In this document: positions 35,886 through 47,527 of the stretch, piece by piece | How positions within the stretch are numbered: the first letter of the stretch is position 1 | How the letters are laid out: every line of letters starts with the position of its first letter | Assembly (NCBI GenBank): GCA_023627715.1 | Contig: JAMAHW010000074.1 | Span: 124,001-188,000 of the forward strand | Reading direction: 5' to 3' | Source: Periconia sp. R9002 | Lineage: Eukaryota; Ascomycota; Dothideomycetes; Pleosporales; Periconiaceae | DNA: 64,000 nucleotides | Translations under genes and position numbers: made by a program | Notes under the pieces: generated by a model | The model's input: the letters and a program-made list of their open reading frames with translations, nothing else | Databases searched by the model: none | What the model was told of the DNA's origin: nothing

Positions 35886-37837
35886 ATGGAGAAATATTTG
35901 CGCGAGTGGCGTCAAGAAGCCGTCAACAAGCACCAGTACGATACGGCCATCTTCGTTGCGGATAAGCTGCTGGCTCTCACAGGTCTGTGGGATACAAATC
36001 CCCACCAAGAATATACGAATTGACCTCTCATATCGCAGGTGATGATCAGGACGCATTTTGGCTGGCGCAGGCTCACTTCAGCTCGGGCAATTACACTCGC
36101 GCTCAATCCATCCTCGCCCGCGGTAACCTCGTTCAACGCAATCCGCAGTGTCGATACCTCGCCGCACACTGTTGCGTCAAGGCCGGCAAAGTCGAAGAGG
36201 CGCTGGTCATCTTGGGCGACAAGAACCCCACGCACCTCATATCCGCCCCGGGAAGCAACCGGCAGAAACTGCGCCATGTCGACGTGCACGCGCGAGTTGG
36301 CGGACGCCACCCCAGAAACCTGTCGCGCAGTGAGCGCCAACCCACAAGTGAAGAGCGGGAGCGGGAGGACGCCGAGAGCCTCAAATCGGAGGCCGCCATG
36401 TGTTACCTGCGAGGTGTCTGCTACGCCAGGCAGAATTCTTTCGATCGCGCAAAGGAATGCTACAAGACGGCTTGCCAGATAGACGTCCAGTGCTTTGAAG
36501 CATTTGACGCCCTCATGGCCAATTCGCTCATGTCGCCTACCGAAGAGTGGAAGTTCCTTGAATCTCTCAACTTCGATGACATCAACGTCTCGGGCAACGC
36601 CTCCCTGTCCCAAGAAGCGGCCGAGTTCACCAAAACCTTGTACACGACCCGCCTTTCGAAATACGCCCGTCCCAACGAGTTCGAAACTGCTGTAGAGCAG
36701 CTGACCACCCACTACAAACTAGCCGAAAACCCTGATATTATTCTCGCCAAAGCAGACCTTATGTTCACCCATTGCCGCTTCTCCAAGGCTCTTCAACTCA
36801 CATCCTCGGTCCTGGCAACTGACAAGTACAATTTTGCCATCCTGCCTGTACATCTGGCTTCATTGCACGAGTTGGGTCAGAAGAATGCTCTGTTCCTCCT
36901 TGCCCACGACCTCACCGAGACACATCCCTCTGAGCCCTGCACATGGCTGGCAGTGGGCGTTTATTACCTTGCTATCAATCGCATTGCGGAAGCCCGTCGC
37001 TATTTCTCCAAAGCCTCAGTCATGGATCCGCATTTTGGCTCCGCTTGGATAGGTTTCGCCCATACCTTTGCTGCGGAAGGTGAGCATGACCAGGCCATCT
37101 CCGCATACTCGACGGCAGCTCGTCTGTTCCAAGGCACACATTTACCCCAGCTCTTCCTCGGCATGCAAAATCTCCTTCTGAACAACTTTTCTCTCGCACA
37201 AGAATACCTCGCCACGGCTTACGAGCTCTGCGCCACCGACCCCCTTCTCTTGAACGAGATGGGCGTAACATACTACCACGAAGAGCAATTGGAAGATGCC
37301 ATTTCGATGTTCCGTCACGCTCTTCAGATCTCAGCACAGAACGAAGCGGACCCCGAAGCTTGGCTGCCCATGCGTATCAACTTGGGACATGCACTTCGGC
37401 GTCATGGAGCTCTCGAAGAGGCGCTACAGGAATTTGAGCGAGTGCTCCGGCATGGTGTCAAAGACGCCGGCATCTTCTCTGCCAAAGGGCTTATCCTTCT
37501 GGAAATGAACCGCAGCTGGGATGCCGTCACCACATTTCATGAGGCACTGGCTGTAGCACCCCAAGATCCCATGGCCACCGATTTGCTGGCTCGTGCTCTC
37601 GAGCTCAACGAGGAAGGTGACGAAATGGGCGTTTTGGACGCGGATCACTTCAATCACGAACAGGGTTATGTTGGTGGCATGAGCGATGACGAGATAGAAG
37701 AGCTTGATAAGAAATTGGGGAGCCTGAGGGAGATCCAACAGAATCGGGTTGCGGGGAGAGGCAAGAGGAGGGGTGGACGTCGACCCGTGGAAGACATGAG
37801 CATGCTTGAAGAGAGCATGATTGTTGATTCGGACTGA
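35886..37837 (+). CDS. CDC16: Anaphase-promoting complex TPR subunit Cdc16/Cut9/APC6
   Basis: Two exons (35886-35982 and 36039-37837; 56-nt intron splitting a Gly codon, TG|DDQDAFWLAQAHF) give 631 residues. The protein is an array of tetratricopeptide repeats. Clear units include CTWLAVGVYYLAINRIAEARRYFSKASVMDPHFGSAWIGFAHTFAAEGEHDQAISAYSTAARLF and LLNEMGVTYYHEEQLEDAISMFRHAL. The segment CTWLAVGVYY through DPHFGSAWIGFAH is characteristic of Cdc16/Cut9. As part of the APC/C scaffold it helps target mitotic cyclins and securin for ubiquitination. An Arg/Gly-rich acidic tail ends the protein. The short first exon was chosen because it gives the family-like start MEKYLREWRQEAV. Confidence 0.93.
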
Positions 37838-38055
37838 TGATTCGCCGGAACAGTTGCTTACTAGGGTCAAAAGGATGGAATTTAGCGTGTTAGCGAGGCG
37901 TTTTTTGCATCTGTGGGTTATCAGGTTCGATGACCCAGTTTCGGAAAATATACGGAATCATGCATGGAGGGCGAAGCATTGATGGACATGGCTGGCATAC
38001 CCGGGAGTTCTTGAGAGCAGTGAGCCTATATATTGTATACTACCAAAACTACTAG

Positions 38056-40869
38056 TTAACGGCCGGCCAACTTGACCTTATGCGTATCAACATTCCTACC
38101 ACTCACCTCCACGTCCAACCTCCCCCCTCGCTCTCCGTAGTCAACGACCACTTCCATCTTCTCACCAGGCCAGAGCGTAAAGTAATTCTCCGACCACGTA
38201 GCGGGGCCAGCAACATCCTCCCCCCTCTCATCCACAAGCCGCAACCTCACAAACACAGCCGGCACTTTCCCCTTGTTCCCAACCACCACCTTCTTCCCGC
38301 CTCCTCCTGACCCTGCAACAACCTCGACGTCGGCCTTGGCCATGCCGTTCAGCGCCGTGTAATCCGCAAACGACGTCACGGGCGTGTGATACCACGTCGA
38401 CGCATCCCAATCCAGGACATCCGTCTTGGCGCTTAACCAATATACGTTCCTGGAGACCCTAGTCCCGGCACTGTCGCTCAGTACGATGCGCAGGAACGCC
38501 ATGTCCTGGATCTTAGCTACCAAATCGCGGAGTCCAGGCACGTCCATCTTGGTGCTCGAATTCGGCGTTGTGGTGTTAAGTGTCGACGAGGTTTTACCTA
38601 GGACCTGCCCTTTCGTATCCATAACTTCCACCTCTACGCTTCGTGCGCGTGAACTCGACAACGCACGATTGACATAGTACACCTCTTTCGCCCGATAATC
38701 GTACACCACCGCCTCCATACCCCCCACAGCGGCCTTGACACCGTAATACGCACCCCCCGCACGGAGATAGTAATCGAACAAATTCCAATGCAGCGACGGC
38801 CACGCGTTATTCAGCATCCAGTACACCAGACCCGTAGCGGGTCTCCCCTCGTCGTCCGTCCAGCGCGCGGTATACGCGTCGAACTCTGCGCGCGTGGCCT
38901 CGTAGTCTGCCATCTGCGCTTTAACGACGTAGTCCTCCAGCGAAGTCGGGGCCCCGTACCGCGCCCACAGCGCGGTATTATAGATTTGGCGCGTGTAGAA
39001 GGACGACACGGACGTGCTCATGTGGTAGAGGCCTTTATCGGGGTTCTGCCATAGGTCGCGGAGGTCGGCCTCGCTGAGGAAGTGCGTGAGGGAGGAGATT
39101 TCGGGGGTGCCGACGCCAGCGCCGAGTTCGGAGCCGAAGCCAAATGCCGCGCCGAGGGAGGTGTCGTACCAGTAGTTGGGGGGAACCCAGTCGTACGGCC
39201 CGTCCATCTTCATGCCGCCGTTGCCGAGGGCGGCTGGGAACCCGCGTTGGCTGGCGGACGCGATGATGGGGACGTTCCAGTCGTGCGTGTGGAGTGCGGA
39301 GAGGTAGATGGTTGTTGCGCGGTCGTCGGGCCAGAAGTCGCTGCCGACGAGGAAGGCGAGGATGGAGGGGTGCGGTTGCATGAGGGTTGCTTCGTGTCGC
39401 ATGCTGGCGTTCGCGATGCGGTAGTCTTCGTCGGTCCACTTCTCGCCGGACCCCTCGTCGTTGTAGGTCCAGCCCTCCCACTTGTCGCAGCATTCCCAGC
39501 CCGCGAGTATCATGAGGCCCAGTTCGTCGGCGAGGGAGTAGAGTAAGGCGTGCTCTTGCTTGCCTTCGAGACGGATTGTGTTGAGGCCCATGGCGAGTGT
39601 GAGGTGGAATTGGGCGCGGAGTTTGGAGGGGGAGAAGCGGAGGAAGATGTCGGATGTGTAGCCTGCGCCGAGGACTTGGAAGGGGTGGTTGTTGATGGTG
39701 AAGAGAGTGTCGTTGTGCGGGTTGAGCGTGGAGGAGACGGTGCGGATGCCGAAGCGTAGGGAAGTGCTGCTTGTTGTTGTAGACGGAGAGGAGGATCCTG
39801 GGGTGGATGCGGTGCAGGAGACGTTGTAGAGAGGTTGCGCACCCCATTGTTTAGGCCACCAGATTTGAGGGTTGGGTATCTTTGCATCGAGGGTGATTTT
39901 TTGCTCTTCATCTCCTCCTTCAAACGTGAACCCTGTCTGCACACTCACAGCTTGCACCCCTTGCGGATCCAGAACCGTACACCGCACCTCTCCCTTCAAC
40001 ACATCCCTCGCGCCACCGTCCCATCGCCGCACGTCGACACCGAACCGCACACTCCCATCCAGCTCCGTCTTCACACTCACACGCTGGATCCCCACGGCGC
40101 CGCTCGTCCGCACAATTTCCACGTCGCGCCACACGCCGGTCCCGTTATCGGGCGGGTACGGATTCCAGTCTACGAAACCGAGGGCGAAGTCGCGGTTGTA
40201 GTCGGTTGGGTGGACTTTGATGAGGAGGACGTTCCTTCCGCTGTTTTGGGACTTAAGATTTAAGGGTACGGTAGTCGAGTTTGTAGAGTTGGAAGGAGGG
40301 AGACGAATGATGTGCTGCGTAACATCATACGACAAACCCGTATACGCACCCGCCTGGGTCAGATTATCAGCTACGAGGCGTCCATTGAGGAAGATATCGG
40401 CGCGCGACGACATCCCATGCGTTTTGATCTGATAGAAACTGTTGCTAGTCCCGTTCCCACCGAGGCTCAGGACATCGAACTCCGCGCGATAAAACCACGG
40501 AACACGAAACGCATCCGCATCCACGCTCTTCAGCGTATCCGAAAAAAACAGCGACGCGTCGTCTGGCCCGCCGAACTGGCCGTTTTCCAGCAGTGTCGCC
40601 ATGAGGGTGGCTTTGGAGCCCGTGGTTGTGTACCATGATGAGGTGTTGAGATCTGGCGCGGACAGCGCGACGATGTCTGTGCCGACGGTGGTGGAGGATT
40701 GGATTTTCCAGGTAGGGATTGTGAGGGATTGGGCTGTTGCTGTTGTTCTTGTGGGGTGGGTTGTGAAAGGGGTGGTGAGGAGGAGGAGGAAGTGTTGGAG
40801 ATGGAGGAATGGAGGTTTCTTGGGTGCGGATAATAACATTCTGGAGGAGTGTCGTGGGTCCGTCCTCAC
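38056..40869 (-). CDS. Secreted exo-beta-D-glucosaminidase (GH2)
   Basis: A single exon encodes 937 residues. A hydrophobic N-terminal segment (about residues 22-45) serves as signal peptide; Met 11 may be the real start. GH2 order is seen: a sugar-binding jelly-roll (PWFYRAEFDV, ADIFLNGRLVADN, TGVWRDVEI), an immunoglobulin-like domain (WWPKQWGAQPLYNVSC), then the TIM barrel with GLNTIRLEGKQE, LAGWECCDKWEGWTY, GSDFWPDDRAT and FGSELGAGVGTPE. The Glu in SELGAG near residue 580 is the expected nucleophile. The AGWECCDKWE block is typical of exo-beta-D-glucosaminidases of the CsxA/GlsA type, which remove GlcN from chitosan ends. C-terminal beta domains follow. Beta-mannosidase is the main alternative but fits less well. 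Confidence 0.9.
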   Translation of the reverse strand: MRTDPRHSSRMLLSAPKKPPFLHLQHFLLLLTTPFTTHPTRTTATAQSLTIPTWKIQSSTTVGTDIVALSAPDLNTSSWYTTTGSKATLMATLLENGQFGGPDDASLFFSDTLKSVDADAFRVPWFYRAEFDVLSLGGNGTSNSFYQIKTHGMSSRADIFLNGRLVADNLTQAGAYTGLSYDVTQHIIRLPPSNSTNSTTVPLNLKSQNSGRNVLLIKVHPTDYNRDFALGFVDWNPYPPDNGTGVWRDVEIVRTSGAVGIQRVSVKTELDGSVRFGVDVRRWDGGARDVLKGEVRCTVLDPQGVQAVSVQTGFTFEGGDEEQKITLDAKIPNPQIWWPKQWGAQPLYNVSCTASTPGSSSPSTTTSSTSLRFGIRTVSSTLNPHNDTLFTINNHPFQVLGAGYTSDIFLRFSPSKLRAQFHLTLAMGLNTIRLEGKQEHALLYSLADELGLMILAGWECCDKWEGWTYNDEGSGEKWTDEDYRIANASMRHEATLMQPHPSILAFLVGSDFWPDDRATTIYLSALHTHDWNVPIIASASQRGFPAALGNGGMKMDGPYDWVPPNYWYDTSLGAAFGFGSELGAGVGTPEISSLTHFLSEADLRDLWQNPDKGLYHMSTSVSSFYTRQIYNTALWARYGAPTSLEDYVVKAQMADYEATRAEFDAYTARWTDDEGRPATGLVYWMLNNAWPSLHWNLFDYYLRAGGAYYGVKAAVGGMEAVVYDYRAKEVYYVNRALSSSRARSVEVEVMDTKGQVLGKTSSTLNTTTPNSSTKMDVPGLRDLVAKIQDMAFLRIVLSDSAGTRVSRNVYWLSAKTDVLDWDASTWYHTPVTSFADYTALNGMAKADVEVVAGSGGGGKKVVVGNKGKVPAVFVRLRLVDERGEDVAGPATWSENYFTLWPGEKMEVVVDYGERGGRLDVEVSGRNVDTHKVKLAGR

Positions 40870-41484
40870 TTATCGTGATTGAGAATAGGGACTGAGGATG
40901 CGAGAAGGTGCGAAGATGGAGAGATGCGCCATGTGAAGGTGAAGATGGTCGCGTGAGGAGGGGGCGAGAGGGGTGAAGTCTGCGTGTTTCCTAAAGCAGC
41001 GGGATGATCAGTATAGATATCATGGATGGGGAGTAACTTAGTAACTATACTCGGTACATGTAGAGAGTATCAATATAGACTATGCAGTGTAACGTTAAGT
41101 CGCTGTCCAATGGGAATGCCCTGATCTCCGCATCTTCTCCGCAATGAGAATGGAGAAAGGCGGGGAGAAGCATTGTTGGTACAGTACCTACCTCTTGGAA
41201 CCTTCTTTCTTTCAAACTTAACTATCTACCAAGTTTAGCATCGTCATTCAATATGGATTCTCCTGTTTGTTTGTTATTTTGCGTCTGATGTGTGGGTTTG
41301 ACGTTGCATATGCCCAGCCGCTGAATAATAGATTGAGGTGGAGTGCGAGGTTACGAATGCGGAAGGTCGAGCTTGGTTGGTATCAATGGTATGGGATTTA
41401 CCTTCCCTCTCTTGGATAATAATAAAAAAAATGGTCACTTCTTGTTGGGGAATATGACAAGTAAATCGAGAAGGAAATAAGGGT
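40870..41484. other. Intergenic, no gene seen
   Basis: Promoter side of the GH2 gene and 3' flank of the acyl-CoA dehydrogenase. Confidence 0.4.
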
Positions 41485-42955
41485 TCACAATTTCCAGCCA
41501 CGCTTCTTCGCCAGCCCTGTTTCTTGTCGTACTGCCAAATCCGCAATGATTTCTTCACTTCCACCGCCGACGACCTGTTTTCGCGAGTTAGAATGATCAG
41601 TACATAATTTTTTTTCTACAACCGTATAGTTGTAGGCAATTGGAAATGATGCATGTACATACCATCATCCTCAAATCACGACTCATCTGCTCCACAACCG
41701 CCCCAGGCCCTCCTCCCCTCTGATATCCCGCCCCTCCAAAAATTTGCTGCGCCTCGCGGTTCGCCATCTCCAAGATGCGTCCACCGTGCACCTTTGCCAG
41801 CGCAATCTGGCCCGCGATGTCCGGGTCCTGCCACCCGAGCGGGGACTGCTGGATGTGGTACGCAATCTGCTCCAGCCACGCCCAGTGACTTTCGACGTAC
41901 CGTCCAATCGTAGCGATCTTGTGTGCGATGATCTGGTTCGCGATGAGCGGTTTGCCAAATGTGACTCTCTGGCAGGCGTATTCGAACGAGGAAGAGAGGC
42001 AGGTTCGCGCTTTGCGGTTGCAGCCAATCGACATGATGAAGCGCTCTTTGTTGAAATTCTTCATGATGATGGCGAAGCCTTGGTTTTCTCTCCCGAGGAG
42101 GTTCTCCACGGGGACGTGCACGTTGTCGAGCTCGACGAAGCTTGCGCCGCCGGCTTTCTGTCCGCTGTTGGCGATGCGACGGTGCGTGAAGCCTTTGCTG
42201 TCTGCTGCGACGACCAGGACCGATATCCCCGTCGCACCCGGTCCTCCTGTGCGCACGGCGGTCGTCATGTGCGTCGCCCACGGCATACCCGTGATCCATT
42301 TCTTGTAGCCGTTCACAATGTAGTGTTTCCCGTCTGTAGACTTGACGGCCGTGGTTTGAATGTTTGCGACGTCAGACTAGAGAAAGAAATGTTAGAATCT
42401 TCCCAACTCCGCTTTTCCACTTCTCAAAATTGATGATGGGAGAAGGAAGAAGCTTACACCACCACTCGGCTCCGTAATCCCCAAGCAAATACTCGTCTCC
42501 CACGAGAACAACCCAGGCAGAAACCTCCTCTTCTGCTCCTCGGTGCCATGCGCGACAATCGGAGGAACCCCAATCACCGACCCGCCCGTCAGCGCCTGCA
42601 GCACCCCGCCCTCCACGCGACTCGCCTCATCCGTCATAATCATCAAATGGAACATATCCAGCTCCGCGACCGCTACCCCGGCAGGACCAGGCACATCTTT
42701 AGGTCGATACTCCGCAGGGACCTCCGCAAACGCGAAGCCCGCTCGCGCGTACTCAAGCCGCGCCTCTAAAGGCGCTTCCCCCGCGTCCTCCCATTCCAGC
42801 ATGTGCGGTTTCACCTTCTCGTCGATGTAGGTGCGCAGCGTGTTGCGGAGGTGTTTATGCGACGCGTTGTAGTAGGGCGAGGCGAGCGAGCTGTACCACG
42901 AGGGCTCGGCCCAGGGTCCGAGGTTGCCAAAGGTTTCTTTCTTCGGGGATGCCAT
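41485..42955 (-). CDS. Acyl-CoA dehydrogenase family protein
   Basis: Three exons (42955-42458, 42376-41663, 41574-41485), all phase 0, give 433 residues. The FAD-enzyme fold is clear: LRTYIDEKVKPHMLEWEDAGE at the start, the flavin-binding CLGITEPSGGSDVANIQTTAV at the exon 1/2 junction, YIVNGYKKWITG, DNVHVPVENLLGRENQGFAIIMKNFNKERF, ACQRVTFGKPLIANQIIAHKIA, and QQIFGGAGYQRGG near the active site. The last exon supplies VVGGGSEEIIADLAVRQ and ends KKRGWKL. The family oxidises acyl-CoA thioesters. Its sequence resembles fungal isovaleryl/short-branched acyl-CoA-type enzymes of unproven substrate. No obvious mitochondrial presequence is visible, and WKL is not a canonical PTS1, so location is open. 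Confidence 0.9.
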
Positions 42956-43937
42956 TGCGAGTGCCTTCGTCTTCGGTTTTTCTCAGGGAGGGAGGAGGTG
43001 GAGCGGTGGGGATTGAGGCATGGTGGAGCACTGGGTTTATGTAGGAATGGGTGAAGGAAGGGTTGGTTGGTTGGTGGTGAGGTGCTGACGGCTGAAAAGA
43101 TGCTTGGCTGGCTTGAGAGTTACCGCGGTTGGAGTGTTGATGTTGCGCGTGCGAGTAAGCGGTTTGGCGGGGAGACTATCATATGATTGATATCTTGGAG
43201 AACTGCTTCCTGTTCATGCGCTTGATTTTGCGACTTGTTCAAACACAAATTCTCGTACAAATCAATTGATGCGACTTCAACAGAATTGCTATTGTGGAAA
43301 GAGCAGTGCAAGAAACGAACTATTAGAGGACTACGGGGACTGATGCCATCGAGAGAACCCCGTTAATCACGATTGATCTCATGGCCAGTCTCCACCTTTG
43401 TCACAGATACAGTACAGTAGTCGTCTTTCCCCAGATTATTTGAACCAAGCTCGATGGGTCTGGAAACATCATCCGTGCGGCACGCTCCAGCTATCCACCT
43501 CACATACTTCTTCGCCCTCGTGGTTAGCATTGAAATCACAACCCTCAACCAACAATCAGACAGTCAAGACATAGCTCTATAGCCACGACCAATTTCACTA
43601 TACTACATTTATTTATTCTTATTTGCAATTCGTGTCTAACGTATGTAGGAAATCCGCCAAGGTGTGCATGATTCGACGCAAGTATACATACATATGCAGA
43701 TTCAGTCTAAAAGAGTTTTGTAGTTATTACAAAGTTGTGTGACATGAGAGAAAAAAATGAAAAGGTAGATGTCGTGAATGTGGTAATAAATGGTATAAAA
43801 AGAAATTGATGGGGGCGATTTTTGTTCCTCCCCCCGTGATTAGAACGTCTGATGTCGACTCTTTTCATGTGGCTTCTAGCCTCCTTATTGAGAGCGATTT
43901 CGTCTTTATTTTTCCTGCGTCTTCTTCTTTTTCCTCT
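42956..43937. other. Intergenic, no gene seen
   Basis: Promoter of the acyl-CoA dehydrogenase gene and 3' flank of the next gene. Rich in AT toward 43600-43830. Confidence 0.45.
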
Positions 43938-45078
43938 TCACCAATGAATCCCCTTAACAGGCTTCCCCTCATCCCCCGGTAACTCGCTCCTCATCTGCTG
44001 ATCCGGCAACTCGCCCAACGGCACAGGCGGTTGATGGTAATACTGCTCATGCGAGTGCGTCGACGCGGGATAACTGCGATTCTGCGACGACGCTTCATGT
44101 ATGGAAGTTTGCTCCAGGAGATACGGCTGCTTGCGATCCGCCACGTAGCCGTCCAGCTCGGCCGGGTTGTATGGGTTTTGGGGGTGCGGAGCGTCCTTCT
44201 TTTTCCGCCGTTGCGCGGAGAGCGCGAGCCATGCGCCGATACCGATGAGGGCTGCTGCGCCGAGGACGGCACCGATTGCGATCCCGGCTTTGGCGCCTGT
44301 GGATAGGCCCTGGCTGGTTTGTGAGGAGGTGATGGGTGGAGGTGCGGTTGCCGTAGCGGTAGCGCTTAAAGGGGGGGAAACGGGTGCGTTGGCGGCGGTC
44401 GTTGTTTGTGGTTCTCCTCCCGAGGGAGATGGTTGGGGGTTTCCAGAAGATGCTGGGGTGGTTCCAGGAGCTACGGAGGTGCCAGATGCACTGCTTGATT
44501 TCGAGGTTTTGGAGGGTTGTGCGGTGCCGATGACGGTGGTTGGCGACGCGTCCATGAACTTCTTTGCTAATATCACGACCTGACCCTTGGGGTCATTACA
44601 GCAGTCGGTGGTGGTGTCACAGCACCATCGTTCACTCGTGCTCGTTCCGTCGCAAGGCGTCATGTCTTTGAATCCGGTGCCCTTTAATACCCAGGTCAGC
44701 AACGCGTATGAATACTTGGTCAAGGTTTAATCGCCAACGCACCCCTTTCCCACACGTCGTCAAGCAGTTCCCGCTCTCCCACTGTTGTGATGTGCAGTAC
44801 GATCTCCGGTATGTAATAGTCTTGTTTCCTGAGTCCATCTCTGATACATTCTGGCAGAGGCCATTGGGTAAGCACGTGTCGGCCGTGTCTCCTTCTGATC
44901 TCAATCCACCTGCGGGATTGGTGCGATTGAGTGCACAGCAGATGTTGGACAATGGGTCTGAAGGGTCAGTCGAGCATTCTCTCCATTGAGGGTTGGTGGC
45001 TCCGGTTCCATCTGGCAGGTAGCATTTTGCGTTGACCAAACTCCCCGCGAGGAGGAGCGTGGCAACGACGGCCTTCAT
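43938..45078 (-). CDS. Cys-rich single-pass membrane protein (Mid2/wall-sensor-like)
   Basis: Two exons (45078-44743 and 44681-43938; 61-nt intron, phase 0) give 359 residues. The protein has a signal peptide (about 1-17), a Cys-rich ectodomain (about 18-150) with the fungal pattern CYLPDGTGATNPQWRECS, ICCALNRTNP, CLPNGLCQN, YRRSYCTSQQWESGNC and CDGTSTSERWCCDTTTDCC, then a Ser/Thr/Pro-rich stalk that is probably O-glycosylated, one transmembrane helix (GIAIGAVLGAAALIGIGAWLAL) and a basic, Tyr/His-rich cytoplasmic tail. This layout is shared by many fungal membrane proteins resembling Mid2/WSC wall sensors, but it lacks a recognisable WSC domain. A surface-sensing role is inference. The splice joins CGKG to GTGFKDMTPCDG. 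Confidence 0.75.
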
Positions 45079-47527
45079 TATGGGGGCGTGGGAAAGATCG
45101 ATTATGTGTATGTATCAATGAACGTGTTCGCGCGAAACCAGCTCTAGCGAATGGGTTGGAGTTGTCGTTTGAAGTTGAAAAGAACGGACAATGAATTAAT
45201 CGGAAGCAAGCAAACGCAAGGTCGATCCAGAACGGGAGGAGAAATTGCAAGCCACTCCACTCCGGCAGTCACAAAAAGTTCGGGGGTGTGTGGGAAAAAG
45301 TAACTCGAACACACGGGGGACACCCCAGATATTCCAGATGGGAAAGGAGAAGGAAAACGGGGCGAGAATTCCAGAAAAAGCTGTTTCGGTCGTGTCTCAT
45401 GGCTATCTCGCGCGAGAGGGGGTGAAGGATGAGAGCGATGCTTTAAAGTCGGACCACTTACCAAGGACGCCAGTTGGGCCTGGGAGAATCGCCCGCCGGC
45501 CCGCATAATTTCGCCATGTCCCTTTCGATACTAAACGCTGCGAGCGAGCAAGATTTCAATAGCCTTAGTGGAGCTGATGGGTGGCGATTAAGATTGGGGG
45601 CCGAATATGTGGGAACACAAGGCTTTGCAAGGATTCCACGTTGTTGGTTTGAAATTTGATGTTGGCTGCTTGTTGGGCTGAACCGTCGTGTATTCTCATT
45701 GATTGGATTGTCGCCATCGGCAGTCTCAATGTCTGCGTCGGGATAATGTGCATAATTGTCCTTGCGCTGGGCGCCTGAGGTCCTACGTGTCGGATGGGCA
45801 CGTGGATGAATTTATTCAAAATCCCCTATAAGGATTCGATTTATTTGCTGTGAAAAAAAGAGGCTACCGAATCAACTTTTACATCGATTATGGTTGCAAC
45901 AAAGAAGACCAAGGAGGTGACTGGAGTAGGCATGTCCAGTGCGCAAACACATTAGCCAAGGCTAAAGCCATTGATCGTAAACATGGATCGGCGAATCAAT
46001 GCTACTACACAAGAGGCTACGCGCCCAGTCTTCGTATCTCAAATCTCTGGTCGCCAACCACTAAAACACCGCTGTACCAAATACCAATTGTACCACCGTA
46101 AGCTTTAATATTAGGCCCCCAAGTAAACATAGAAAATGGTGGATATTTCATCGCCCGTCGTGGTCGTATAGCTGACTCATGGTGTCATCGGAAAAAGTCC
46201 TTATCAATCTACACTCCAATGTTCCCCTTAACAGTAATTGGGTAACGGTATACCTGTAGTACCTAGCCTGCATCCAGAACTACTCATCTAATAAATGCCG
46301 AGACGGTACAGCAACTGCAATGTACGATACAAACTCAACGAATAACCATGACATTTTCTCCCGCGCGTCTGACTCCATCAATATATGTTGTAAATGAACT
46401 AAAACCGTATCTCACAGTCGACCCATTTCGATCCAAGTAAGCTTACCTGCTCTAAATATCAGTGTTTGCTTTAGGTATCACTATACGAGGTACCTATTCA
46501 GCTCAAATACTTAACTAGGTAATATCTGATCCGCGCGCATATGCCCATATCCTTCTTCCAGTCGCCCGTCGAAAGACGTAGCTATTGATATCACGTGTAG
46601 TAATAAGACAACTTATGGCTTGGCATGTTCTAAGTAATAGTTGATTTAACTATACAATTTCACCCTCTATCTGAGTTCGGAGGGCTACATAATAGCTCCC
46701 GAGGTCTACGTTAAAGGGAGAATTTAATAGGGATGATGAAATGGGCGTATGAAATTGAATTGGTTCCTCAACAGAGTATTGCTTTGCTGGGTAATGTATC
46801 GAGATGGGCGTATAGAGACTTCACAAAAAACAGTGATGACGGGTGTCAAGGAGCGAAGGGAGGAGGTGTATATGTCGGTTGAGGTTTGGTTGATTAGATG
46901 GTTGATTTATGCGTTTTGGGGCAGTTTTCTTGATTGCTATTGATGAGGTTTTGAGATGTCTGGGAGGGACAGGAAAGGGTAGGGAGAGTTGATATGCAGC
47001 GAGAATATATATGCTAGTATGAGTCTTACACTCTCGAGAGAAGTTGGTCCAAAAAAAAGTGAATCATTGGAAAACAAGAAATCCAATTGGTCATGCGATA
47101 ATATCATTTTCATTTTTGATATGTACCTGAAGAAGTGACACAAAAGAATATAAAACTATCATCGCAGAGTACTGTGCTAACTCGCGGTATCGACGCAGAC
47201 AAACTTCACAGTAACGTCCTTGGCTTGACACTATCTACGCCATTTCAATATCGCCCCCCATCTAAAATCAAGACTCTTTCTAATAATATCAACATCCCCC
47301 ATAGCGGGGTCCTGATATGCCTACGTTGATTGGCAAATAGCAGCAAGGCTGAAACTTTCGAACGCCATCATGCGCAAGAACACGAGGGTTATTGTAGCTG
47401 CAATGGCTGCTTCAGAGCTTACTCCTGAACTTTAGGTAGAAATAGCACCTACATACCAAATCATCGTTCAACCCTTCACAGTTCCAGTGTGTGAATCTTT
47501 ATTAGGAACAACTACTCACACCATAGG
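45079..47527. other. Gene-poor stretch with duplicated segment
   Basis: No full gene. It includes a short open frame at 45832-46101, AT-rich sequence, and segment A (46740-47110), a diverged copy of 50128-50429. Confidence 0.5.
46740..47110 (+). repeat. Diverged direct repeat, segment A
   Basis: Aligns in order with 50128-50429. Best block: 47067-47110 (TTGGAAAACAAG.., TCATGCGATAATATCATTTT) against 50386-50429. A second block, GATGGGCGT..AGAGAC..GTGATG, starts near 46803. Roughly two-thirds identity by eye outside the best block. Confidence 0.6.

Noticed and set aside
39035..39847. 270-codon minus-strand frame rich in Arg/His/Pro
   Set aside because: Alternative frame inside the GH2 gene on the same strand; the GH2 frame carries all motifs.
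47298..47312. GC hairpin CCCCATAGCGGGG resembling a terminator
   Set aside because: Isolated in a eukaryotic intergenic region with no neighbouring transcript end to support a role.
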